A DNA stretch of 12,358 nucleotides from an uncultured Eubacteriales bacterium. GTDB lineage: Bacteria; Bacillota; Clostridia; Christensenellales; Borkfalkiaceae. Within the stretch, counting starts at the first letter, position 1. Each line of letters opens with the position of its first letter. Location of the stretch: positions 1 through 12,358 of the forward strand of contig USHO01000030.1 of the NCBI GenBank assembly GCA_900554485.1. Reading direction: 5' to 3'. Shown here one piece after another: positions 1 to 6,150 of this stretch. The position numbers and the translations under genes are program-made. The notes under the pieces are model-generated. The model did not search any database. It was not told the DNA's origin and saw only the letters and a program-made list of their open reading frames with translations.

Positions 1-1021
1 CCGCAACCGACATAATCGAAACCGAAGCGACGCTGCCGCCGCAACCGCCGGAAGAAGTCTTTTCCGAACCCGACGTCGTAGCCGAACTCACGGAATCCGT
101 CGCCTCCGCCGAACTGTCGGACGAAGAAGAACTATCGTCGGGTTCCGTTATTTTTTCTTCGTAAATCGGATAAAACACGCTATCCGTAATTATGCCCGTC
201 GTACTTTTGTTCCAGCATTTAAAAGTATAACCATCTTTTGCGGGCGCAACTGGCGCACTCGCCGTTCCGTATCCCGAAACTTTCTGACTGCTTATAATTT
301 CGCCGTTTTCCGCAACAAAACGAACGTTACACAGCCAACTGCTCTGAATATACGCACTTCCGAGAGATGATTTTTCGCCGCTTAAAGCGTTTGTGGCAAG
401 CATTTTCATTCTGCCGTCTTTAATGGTATTAAGCCCCGAAAATGCGTTTCTGACGTACTCGTATTTTCCGCTGTTGTTGGTTATAACGAGATTGTCTATA
501 ACCGCCGTAGCGGATTTCTCGTCTTTCGCGTAACAGGCAAGTCCTACGGTGTTCGACGACGTAAAAGAGTTAGCAACCGTCAGAACGTTCGCAAAAAAGT
601 CCGCGCTTTCGCAAATGCCCTTTTTATCGACCGTCCACGCGCCGTTTTTCGCGTCGAACTTAACGCGGTAAGTATATCCCGCCTCAAATATATCGGTTTC
701 GTCGTCCAAAGTTTTGCTTGAAACAACCCCGTCGCCGAAAAGCATATAATCGGTCATTTCGGACAGTTTACCGAGTTTTTCCGAATCGCCCGCCACGACT
801 CCGAAATATCCGCCTGCGCTTCTCCACTGCAAATCGAAGGTAACTATCGCATTTCCGTCGCCGATCTGCGTGTAATATTCGGTCAGACATTCCGCGCCCG
901 TAGCGACGATATAAGCGTTATAATCGTCCGCTTTCGCAGTTGCCGCGCCTGCCGTCGTTCCGCCGAACGCGGAAACAATCAACGCGGACGCAAACGTCGC
1001 TAAAATAAGTGTTTTTTTCAT
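1..1021 (-). CDS. Secreted surface protein with lectin-like region, InlB-type repeat and Ser-rich stalk (C-terminus outside window)
   Basis: The reading frame is open from an ATG at 1021 to the window edge (340 codons) and starts after an AAAGGAAA ribosome site at 1026-1033. Residues 1-32 form a signal peptide: MKK, a hydrophobic core, then an Ala-rich cleavage region near AKA. Residues 45-183 look like a concanavalin/LamG-type beta sandwich (VTFDLQWRSAGGYFGVV, then GYTYRVKFDAKNGAW, then AVIDNLVITN). Residues 232-288 resemble the InlB B-repeat/Flg_new module (VRFVAENGEII, KDGYTFKCWN, DSVFYPIY). Residues 289-323 are a Ser/Thr/Asp/Glu-rich stalk, followed by SSGGCGGSVASVSIM, which looks like the start of a C-terminal membrane or sorting segment. 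It is probably a cell-envelope protein binding a carbohydrate or other ligand. The fold names rest on pattern recognition only. Its 5' end lies 73 bp after the lipoprotein gene, behind a hairpin. Confidence 0.75.
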   Translation of the reverse strand, partial: MKKTLILATFASALIVSAFGGTTAGAATAKADDYNAYIVATGAECLTEYYTQIGDGNAIVTFDLQWRSAGGYFGVVAGDSEKLGKLSEMTDYMLFGDGVVSSKTLDDETDIFEAGYTYRVKFDAKNGAWTVDKKGICESADFFANVLTVANSFTSSNTVGLACYAKDEKSATAVIDNLVITNNSGKYEYVRNAFSGLNTIKDGRMKMLATNALSGEKSSLGSAYIQSSWLCNVRFVAENGEIISSQKVSGYGTASAPVAPAKDGYTFKCWNKSTTGIITDSVFYPIYEEKITEPDDSSSSSDSSAEATDSVSSATTSGSEKTSSGGCGGSVASVSIMSVA

Positions 1022-1047
1022 ATCGTTTCCTTTAAATGTTTTTACCG

Positions 1048-1082
1048 ATAAACAGGCTTATCGCAAAAATAAGCCTGTTTAT
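1048..1082 (-). terminator. Hairpin between the two surface-protein genes
   Basis: A perfect 13-bp inverted repeat (1048-1060 with 1070-1082; core AACAGGCTTA) has a 9-nt loop and lies 12 bp after the lipoprotein stop codon. On the minus strand the U tract is weak (CTGTTTAT, then CGGT). It may therefore be a partial terminator or mRNA 3'-end stabiliser that allows some read-through into the downstream gene, for which I see no clear separate promoter. Confidence 0.6.
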
Positions 1083-1093
1083 TTCTATTCGGA

Positions 1094-3190
1094 TTATTTC
1101 GAGAATACTATATCCGCGATGTATCCGCGGGTAACGGCTTTTCCGTTGTTGTCGGCAGCCACGCAATATACATACTGATCTTTCGTAAAATCAATTTTCT
1201 CGTCGGTCAGACTAATAGCGTGTTCGTAATTTCCCGCAGCGTTTATTATGCAGTAACTACTGATCGCGCCGCTTACGTAGTCCGAAATATATCCGCCGCC
1301 CGCTTTACAAGGGTACAATCTCGACGTGGTATTGACAAAGTTACCCGTATCCTTATTTTCGCTGCCCTCAAGGTTATTTGCATAGACAATAGTCATCTTC
1401 GTATACCCTTCGGCAATCTTTTTCTGTATGACCGAACCCGAAATAAGACACCAGAAATCACCCGAACCGCTTACCGGACTCATTACCCAGCCTTTTCCTT
1501 CAATATATCGTACGGCTCCGTTATCGCTTGCGCTGCCAAGCATCCAGCCGGACTTATCTTCCTGCACTACAGGTTCGCCCTTTTGGAAGGAAATATCGGA
1601 AATATAAGCGCGAGTAACGGCTTTTGTGTCGGCATCCTCATTTTCGAAGAAAAAGTAATTATCCTTTGTGAAATCGTGAGTCGTATCCGTCAGATCGACC
1701 GTGAACATATATCCGCCGTTGCCTTCGGGAAGAGCGTTGATGGGATGCGTATAAGCGTCCTGATACTTCCAGTCGTTACCGCCCGCCGCGTTAAGGGGAA
1801 TCAATCTCGAAGCGGTTTTTACAAAACTGCCCTCATCGGTATTCGCTTCGCCCTCAAGGTTATTCACGTAAGTTATAACCATTCTCGTGCAACCCTGATC
1901 GATGTAATGCTTCATTATTTTGCCAGAAATCTGGCAATACCATCCGCCGGTTCCCGTATTCTTAATCACCCAGCCTTTACCTTCGAGATAGGTTACCTCG
2001 CCATTGTCGCCCGCAGAAGCAAACAACCATTCGCTTCTGTCTTCATAATCGAATTTAATAAATTCGGAAACGACGAGTTCCAAAGGATAAACGTCTGCGT
2101 GTTCGGTATAGATATAAATATCTCTCCCGGCATATTCGTTAAGATCAATAGTGAAATAAATGCGGTGGTTAGCGTTATCGGCGTCCCAGAACTCTTTCCA
2201 TGAGTAAGACGCTATAGCCGTGTTCGTGTTCCAAAGATTCGCGGTATCGTCTGCGGCAACCGCTATAGGTTTAACCTTACTGTTGTCATCCGCAAGCCCG
2301 GGAGCGGGATTAGTCGCGGTGAACGAAAGAGTTGTATAGCCCGCTTTTTTCAACTCGGTGAGAATATTTCCGGGAATAACCGCGTATACGGCACCCGCGT
2401 CGGCAGAAGATATGCTATACTTACCTTGTTTGATATTTACGGCAACGTTAGCGGCAACGGTCTTAGTCGTAATGAAAAACTCTTTAATGTTCTTGTGGCA
2501 GTTCGTGCAAACGCCGTCGTCGCCGAAGGAATGTTCGGTGGCGAGTTTTTCGCTTTCCTTATCGCCGCATACGCTGCAAATTCTTTCTCTTAAACCCTCT
2601 TCGGTACAGGTCGGTTCTTTAACGATTTGCCATTCGCCGAAATCATGCGCCGTCGTCGCCTTTTCTACGTGTCCGCAGTCTTCAACGGTACACGTTCTGT
2701 CGTGGCAGGTAAATTCGTCCGCATAATTATGTCCGTTTGCAGGAAGATCGGCAATTTCCGTCTCTCCGCAGTTTTCGCATTCGCGCGTTTTTACGCCTTT
2801 TTCCGTGCAACTCGGCTCGCGAACGGTAACCCACTCTCCCCAAGAATGGTCGGTAGTAGCCTTTTCGACCTGCCCGCAGTCCGTACAGGTTCTGTCGTGG
2901 CAAGTAAATTCATCCGCAAACTTATGCGCCGTAGTAGCCTTTTCAACCTCTCCGCAATCAGTACAGGTTCTGTCGTGGCAAGTGAATTCGTCAGCAAACT
3001 TATGCGCCGTAGTAGCCTTTTCTACGTGTCCGCAACCTTCTGCAATGCACGTTCTGTCGTGGCAGGTATACGCGTCGGCATACTTGTGTTCGTGCGTGCT
3101 TTCTCCGCCGTCGGAATTGCACCCGGTAACTACGCCCATCGCTATCGAAGCAAAAACGAACGTGATCAAAAGAATCAAAATCTTTTTCAT
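1094..3190 (-). CDS. Surface lipoprotein with Cys/His repeats and two tandem C-terminal domains
   Basis: 698 aa. It has a lipoprotein signal peptide: MKK, a hydrophobic core, and lipobox VTGC with the lipidated Cys at residue 24. Residues 33-233 hold seven short repeats that begin with His. Four carry CHDRTC followed by a further Cys-Gly (at about 43, 71, 97 and 162). Two are of the longer HxWGEW/PTCTE/CxxCG type (115-153 and 182-219). The last is a short HSFGDDGVCTNCH unit. These look like zinc-ribbon-like surface repeats of gut Firmicutes; metal binding is inferred. Residues 235-380 form a beta-rich region without a name I can give. Residues 383-540 and 543-698 are two copies of one domain (EGKGWV, NNLEG, SRLxP, DFTKD and AVTRxYI in both). 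An AGAGAGG ribosome site precedes the ATG by about 7 nt. The gene is divergent from the AraC regulator. Function is unknown; adhesion or ligand binding at the envelope is plausible. Confidence 0.8.
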   Translation of the reverse strand: MKKILILLITFVFASIAMGVVTGCNSDGGESTHEHKYADAYTCHDRTCIAEGCGHVEKATTAHKFADEFTCHDRTCTDCGEVEKATTAHKFADEFTCHDRTCTDCGQVEKATTDHSWGEWVTVREPSCTEKGVKTRECENCGETEIADLPANGHNYADEFTCHDRTCTVEDCGHVEKATTAHDFGEWQIVKEPTCTEEGLRERICSVCGDKESEKLATEHSFGDDGVCTNCHKNIKEFFITTKTVAANVAVNIKQGKYSISSADAGAVYAVIPGNILTELKKAGYTTLSFTATNPAPGLADDNSKVKPIAVAADDTANLWNTNTAIASYSWKEFWDADNANHRIYFTIDLNEYAGRDIYIYTEHADVYPLELVVSEFIKFDYEDRSEWLFASAGDNGEVTYLEGKGWVIKNTGTGGWYCQISGKIMKHYIDQGCTRMVITYVNNLEGEANTDEGSFVKTASRLIPLNAAGGNDWKYQDAYTHPINALPEGNGGYMFTVDLTDTTHDFTKDNYFFFENEDADTKAVTRAYISDISFQKGEPVVQEDKSGWMLGSASDNGAVRYIEGKGWVMSPVSGSGDFWCLISGSVIQKKIAEGYTKMTIVYANNLEGSENKDTGNFVNTTSRLYPCKAGGGYISDYVSGAISSYCIINAAGNYEHAISLTDEKIDFTKDQYVYCVAADNNGKAVTRGYIADIVFSK
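2492..3094 (-). repeat. In-frame Cys/His repeat array inside the lipoprotein gene
   Basis: The array encodes residues 33-233 of the lipoprotein. The closest copies are two adjacent 78-bp units (2927-3004 and 2849-2926), which translate to HKFADEFTCHDRTCTDCG plus a VEKATT tail and differ mostly at synonymous positions. A diverged 84-bp copy lies upstream (3005-3088), and a separated copy lies at 2648-2731. The near identity of the two central units suggests recent tandem duplication and possible copy-number variation between strains. Confidence 0.75.
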
Positions 3191-3232
3191 CTTTTTTCCT
3201 CTCTTTTCTGATTTTTATTTTTTATCGAGTAT

Positions 3233-3261
3233 ATTTTAACATAACTGTTAAACGTCTTCAA
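3233..3261 (-). promoter_or_regulatory. Promoter of the lipoprotein gene
   Basis: On the minus strand TTGAAG (3261-3256), a 17-bp spacer and TAAAAT (3238-3233) form a good sigma-A promoter. The predicted start is near 3226, giving a leader of about 35 nt that contains the ribosome site. Confidence 0.65.
3236..3251. promoter_or_regulatory. Palindrome over the lipoprotein promoter (candidate operator)
   Basis: TTAACA, 4 nt, TGTTAA is a perfect 6-bp inverted repeat. It covers part of the -10 box and spacer of the lipoprotein promoter, where a bound protein would block RNA polymerase. The protein is unknown. AraC proteins more often use direct repeats, so the neighbouring regulator is not an automatic match. 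Confidence 0.4.
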
Positions 3262-3304
3262 TATTCTCATTTTATTAAATAGTACTCTCTATTTGTTTTT
3301 TTGA

Positions 3305-3333
3305 TTGACTATTAAAAACAAAAGATATATACT
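3305..3333 (+). promoter_or_regulatory. Promoter of the AraC-family regulator
   Basis: TTGACT (3305-3310), a 17-bp spacer and TATACT (3328-3333) form a near-consensus promoter. The predicted start is near 3340. The AAGGAG ribosome site at 3352-3357 lies 5 nt before the ATG at 3363. Confidence 0.75.
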
Positions 3334-3362
3334 TAAACCGAAAAAATCCTTAAGGAGCATAA

Positions 3363-4172
3363 ATGGAGACTCTGAATTTATCGGGTTTGCCTTTCAGCAC
3401 GGCGCTCACTTCAAACAACGACGAACACGTTCATCAACACGAATTTTACGAATGTTTTTATATTAAAGAAGGCAGTATTTACCACAAAATAAACGGAACG
3501 GAAGACCTGTTGGAAACAGGCGACGCGGTCATAATCGAGCCGTTCTTTCCGCATGGATTTAAAAGGATCCCCGGACAAAAATGCTTCCACAGAGATAATA
3601 TGATTTCGCCCGCCCTGTTTGAAAAATGCAGTAATTTTATCGACAAGGATATATTGAAAAAACTAAATAAGGAACATTATATAAAATATAAATTTTCAAA
3701 AAGCGACATAGAAAACTTCGAGGAAAACGCTTCGGCCTACATTTCCTCTCAGAATATAGAAAAAATGGAAAAATATAATAATTGCATCGTCGTAAATCTG
3801 CTCAGCCATACGATAATATCCTATGAGGAAAAAACCGACTATCATAACGAATTTATGTTTAAGTGCGGTACGATTCTGACGGCGTGTTTCGCACATTTCA
3901 ACGCGATAGACGAAATATACGACAATCTCGGATACAACAAGTCTTACGTAAGCAAGAAATTCAAAGACAATTACGGTGTTACGCTTACCGAAAAAATCAA
4001 CGAACTTAAAATCAACTATTCGCATTATCTGCTCTCGGTAACGAACTACACTATACGGGAAATTTGCGATAAGATCGGAATAGAAAGCATTCCGCATTTT
4101 CACAGGCTGTTTAAAAAATATTACGGTATAACCCCGCATAAAGCGAAAAACCCCGCACTTGACGGACTTTAA
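3363..4172 (+). CDS. AraC-family transcriptional regulator with N-terminal cupin
   Basis: 269 aa, usual length for two-domain AraC regulators. Residues 20-70 form an AraC-type cupin sensor: HVHQHEFYE, then YIKEGSIYHKING, then GDAVIIEPFFPHGFKRI, with several His residues that could line the pocket. Residues 170-262 form the double helix-turn-helix DNA-binding domain. The first HTH is near 183-203 (DEIYDNLGYNKSYVSKKFK) and the second at 231-260, ending in the family hallmark FHRLFKKYYGITPHK. Such proteins usually sense a small ligand, often a sugar, and control an adjacent divergent gene. Here that is the lipoprotein gene and perhaps the surface gene beyond it; this target is inferred. Its codon use is more AT-rich than the activase genes, and it contains the only GGCC I found in the window. 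A terminator follows. Confidence 0.92.
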   Translation: METLNLSGLPFSTALTSNNDEHVHQHEFYECFYIKEGSIYHKINGTEDLLETGDAVIIEPFFPHGFKRIPGQKCFHRDNMISPALFEKCSNFIDKDILKKLNKEHYIKYKFSKSDIENFEENASAYISSQNIEKMEKYNNCIVVNLLSHTIISYEEKTDYHNEFMFKCGTILTACFAHFNAIDEIYDNLGYNKSYVSKKFKDNYGVTLTEKINELKINYSHYLLSVTNYTIREICDKIGIESIPHFHRLFKKYYGITPHKAKNPALDGL

Positions 4173-4225
4173 GGTCGTAAGACTTGCGTTGCATGTTCCG
4201 CCTTTGTCAATTCCGCCACGCAAAC

Positions 4226-4250
4226 AAAACGCCCCGTCGGGCGGTTTTCT
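4226..4250 (+). terminator. Terminator after the AraC-family gene
   Basis: Hairpin with AAAAC-GCCC (4226-4234) pairing to GGGC-GTTTT (4239-4248) around loop CGTC, with one bulged G, followed by TTTTCT. It lies 54 bp after the regulator stop codon. The reverse strand also gives a hairpin followed by TTTTGTTTG, so it may back up the tRNA terminator. Confidence 0.65.
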
Positions 4251-4285
4251 CCCGAATTCGAATTCCTTATTTCTCGCCAATTCAC

Positions 4286-4324
4286 AAATAACGCCTTACC
4301 CGATAAATCGGGTAAGGCGTTATT

Positions 4325-4325
<1 letters not shown>
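4286..4325 (-). terminator. Strong intrinsic terminator of the tRNA-Arg transcript
   Basis: A perfect 18-bp inverted repeat (4286-4303 with 4308-4325; core ACGCCTTACCCGA) has a 4-nt loop and ends in a U-rich run on the minus strand. The 5' arm begins at the last A of the tRNA CCA end, so terminator and tRNA abut. Confidence 0.88.
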
Positions 4326-4401
<76 letters not shown>

Positions 4402-4514
4402 ATATTGATTATTCAGTTGTTTTCGCCTTCGGTTCGTTAGAACGATGTTTACTATCCGACGGGCGCACAACAGTGTTTTACCGGGCATCGCCTTGCGAAC
4501 TGCCCATTAAAAGC
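4402..4514 (-). other. Structured 5' leader of the tRNA-Arg transcript
   Basis: About 113 nt lie between the predicted start point and the tRNA, with no credible reading frame. On the minus strand I see a hairpin at 4505-4483 (GGGCA/TGCCC with inner TCGC/GCGA). A longer one lies at 4465-4424 (CGCC/GGCG outer pairing, GTTC/GAAC inner). It may be only a precursor leader trimmed by RNase P, or may include a small RNA. It matches no RNA family I recognise. Confidence 0.35.
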
Positions 4515-4520
4515 CTAATC

Positions 4521-4549
4521 AGTATATATCTTTTATCTGTCTTTGTCAA
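4521..4549 (-). promoter_or_regulatory. Consensus promoter of the tRNA-Arg unit
   Basis: On the minus strand TTGACA (4549-4544), a 17-bp spacer and TATACT (4526-4521) form an almost perfect sigma-A promoter, as expected for a stable RNA gene. It lies 30 bp after the plsY stop codon. No terminator separates plsY from it, so plsY transcripts may also run into the tRNA unit. Confidence 0.85.
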
Positions 4550-4578
4550 TCGTTTGGCAAGCGTTTACAAAAGGTTTT

Positions 4579-5307
4579 TCAATTTCCGCTGCTGTCGGCA
4601 GTGTTTTCGTCGCCTTTTTTAAGTTCCTCTTTTACTTCCGCGCGTTTTTTATAAGTGAATTTCTTTTCTTCGCCGTTAAACAACCTCTTTATGTTCGTTC
4701 TGTGCAGAAAAACAACGGCAAGTCCGACAAATACGGCAAGTCCCGCCTTATACCACGTATACGGCGTCGCGCCGAAAAATACGGAATCGGACGGCACGCC
4801 GAACGCCGCGAAAAGCACGCCCGTAACAACCAGCGCGACTGCCGCCGAAATCGACGAAACGGACACTATTTTGCTTATCATGAATGCAATCACGAATACG
4901 GCAAGAATTATCAGAAACGCCTTCCAGTCGGTCATAAGCGCGATCGCTGCGCCGACGGTAACCCCCTTACCGCCTTTGAAACCGAAAAATATCGGAAAAG
5001 CATGCCCGAGAAAACACCCCATACCCGCAATGGCGTAGGCGAGTTCGGCATAGGCGAAGTCTTTATATATCAGTTTGAATAACAGCGGAATAAGCATCGC
5101 TACTATCGCTTTCAGAAAGTCGCCCGCAAGCGTGGCGATTCCGCCGATAAGCCCGTAAACGCGCGCCATATTCGTCGCGCCGGCGTTATGACTTCCGTAA
5201 TTTCTCACGTCGCCCTTATATACAAGTTTAGAAAGCAATACGGACATGCTGATCGATCCCAGCAAATATCCGATTATCGCGCTTAATACAACCAAAAAAA
5301 CGTCCAA
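4579..5307 (-). CDS. plsY: Glycerol-3-phosphate acyltransferase PlsY
   Basis: 242 aa. PlsY is the membrane enzyme that transfers an acyl group from acyl-phosphate to glycerol-3-phosphate, the first step of phospholipid synthesis in most Firmicutes. All three family motifs are present: GSHNAGATN (residues 38-46), GHAFPIFFGFKGGKG (101-115) and HRTNIKRLFNG (202-212). Hydrophobic segments lie near 2-25, 52-80, 86-108, 129-145, 151-170 and 185-201. The tail from 213 is a charged extension (EEKK to ENTADSSGN), longer than in many homologues. The start is TTG at 5307, 6 nt after a GAGGT ribosome site. The ATG at 5312 is in another frame and soon stops, so TTG is well supported. It has its own promoter. 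The acyl-phosphate partner PlsX is not in the window. Confidence 0.96.
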   Translation of the reverse strand: MDVFLVVLSAIIGYLLGSISMSVLLSKLVYKGDVRNYGSHNAGATNMARVYGLIGGIATLAGDFLKAIVAMLIPLLFKLIYKDFAYAELAYAIAGMGCFLGHAFPIFFGFKGGKGVTVGAAIALMTDWKAFLIILAVFVIAFMISKIVSVSSISAAVALVVTGVLFAAFGVPSDSVFFGATPYTWYKAGLAVFVGLAVVFLHRTNIKRLFNGEEKKFTYKKRAEVKEELKKGDENTADSSGN

Positions 5308-5323
5308 ATCATTACCTCGTTAT

Positions 5324-5348
5324 CGTCGGCGGGAAAACCCGTCGGCGG
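5324..5348. repeat. 9-bp direct repeat in the plsY leader
   Basis: CGTCGGCGG occurs at 5324-5332 and 5340-5348, starts 16 bp apart, inside the short untranslated leader between the plsY promoter and its ribosome site. It also allows a small CGGG/CCCG hairpin. It could be a protein-binding site or chance in a CG-rich stretch. Confidence 0.35.
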
Positions 5349-5355
5349 TATTATC

Positions 5356-5384
5356 ATTTTACGGTATTCGGCAAAAAATGTCAA
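5356..5384 (-). promoter_or_regulatory. Promoter of plsY
   Basis: On the minus strand TTGACA (5384-5379), a 17-bp spacer and TAAAAT (5361-5356) form a near-consensus promoter, with a predicted start near 5349 and a leader of about 40 nt. It means plsY need not depend on transcription from the genes upstream of it. Confidence 0.8.
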
Positions 5385-5397
5385 ATATAAATTACGA

Positions 5398-6111
5398 TTA
5401 CGCGTCGGCTTTTTTATGTTCGTCGCCGACGTAATTTTCAAGATCTCCGCTGAGATCCTTTTTATTGTGCAATCCGAAGAAGAAGTTGAATTTTTCCTTT
5501 ATCTCCTGCGCTTTTTTCGCCGCGGACAGTTTGAAAGCCTCGTACCTGACGACGACGTTCTTTTCCTTTGCCCACGTCCTTATTTTAGCCACGACACGGA
5601 AAGAATAGAATATGTCCACTATAAATATGCCCAGATATATACCTACGCCGAACGAAAACCACGGATTTTCGCCGAGCCATTCGGCGGCTCCGACGAAAAA
5701 TTTGTGCAGAAAAAGATAATAAACCGCCCCTATGATACCCCAGAAAAGAGTGAACAGCGGGCAGATTATGCCCTGAATATTTCCCCATCTGTCGGAATAA
5801 TCCCACAGTTTGATGTTCATACCCTTGATGAATATAAGTCCGGTAATGTATTCGACAAGCGTCATCGCCGCGGTGATTATCGCTATCACGAAAACCGCAC
5901 GCCATACAGGCGAAGATATGAAAGAATAGTCAAGCGACGATATTAAAAACAGACACAGCGTACCGACGCCGTAAAGCGGCAGACACGGTCCCGTCAAAAA
6001 TCCGGGGTTTACCCATTTTTTATGAACGATACGCCTGAATATCAGTTCTATAAGATACCCCAGCGTTCCGCCGAGAATGAATATCAGCGAACAGATTATT
6101 AAATACTTCAT
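5398..6111 (-). CDS. CmpB-family membrane protein (putative ABC transporter permease)
   Basis: 237 aa. The pattern is that of the Pfam family called ABC_trans_CmpB (PF06541): an N-terminal GYLIELIFRR segment, VNPGFLTGPCLPLYGVG (34-50), an EYITG motif (87-91) and WDYSDRWGNIQGIICP (103-118). About five membrane segments lie near 3-24, 46-62, 70-95, 112-136 and 152-176, followed by a basic, charged cytoplasmic tail of about 60 residues. The permease name is inherited from database practice; no ATPase partner is next to it and real function is uncertain. An AAGGAG ribosome site at 6119-6124 supports the start. It lies 39 bp after the dehydratase-like gene with no promoter or terminator visible between, so it is probably transcribed with it. 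Confidence 0.85.
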   Translation of the reverse strand: MKYLIICSLIFILGGTLGYLIELIFRRIVHKKWVNPGFLTGPCLPLYGVGTLCLFLISSLDYSFISSPVWRAVFVIAIITAAMTLVEYITGLIFIKGMNIKLWDYSDRWGNIQGIICPLFTLFWGIIGAVYYLFLHKFFVGAAEWLGENPWFSFGVGIYLGIFIVDIFYSFRVVAKIRTWAKEKNVVVRYEAFKLSAAKKAQEIKEKFNFFFGLHNKKDLSGDLENYVGDEHKKADA

Positions 6112-6150
6112 ACGATTTCTCCTTTATATTGTCGACTTATCGGCGACAAA

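Noticed and set aside
1220..2203. Plus-strand 327-codon open frame opposite the lipoprotein
   Set aside because: It is antisense to a gene with a signal peptide, ribosome site and duplicated domains; its translation has no coherent domain and no ribosome site. The long frame follows from codon use on the other strand.
2627..3239. Overlapping plus-strand frames with internal repeats opposite the Cys-rich region
   Set aside because: Their repeats simply mirror the CHDRTC repeats of the minus-strand gene.
4186..4222. Minus-strand TGGCGGAATTGACA resembling the 5' part of a tRNA-Leu
   Set aside because: Only about 13 bases match. The D stem does not pair and no anticodon or T arm follows. Chance or a very old remnant; not enough for a pseudogene or att-site call.
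4551..4578. Possible plsY terminator just after its stop codon
   Set aside because: I could not form a convincing stem with a U tract here; plsY transcripts more likely end at the tRNA terminator.
6129..6150. Small inverted repeat TGTCG/CGACA between the dehydratase-like gene and the CmpB-family gene
   Set aside because: The stem is only 5 bp with no U tract; too weak for a terminator.
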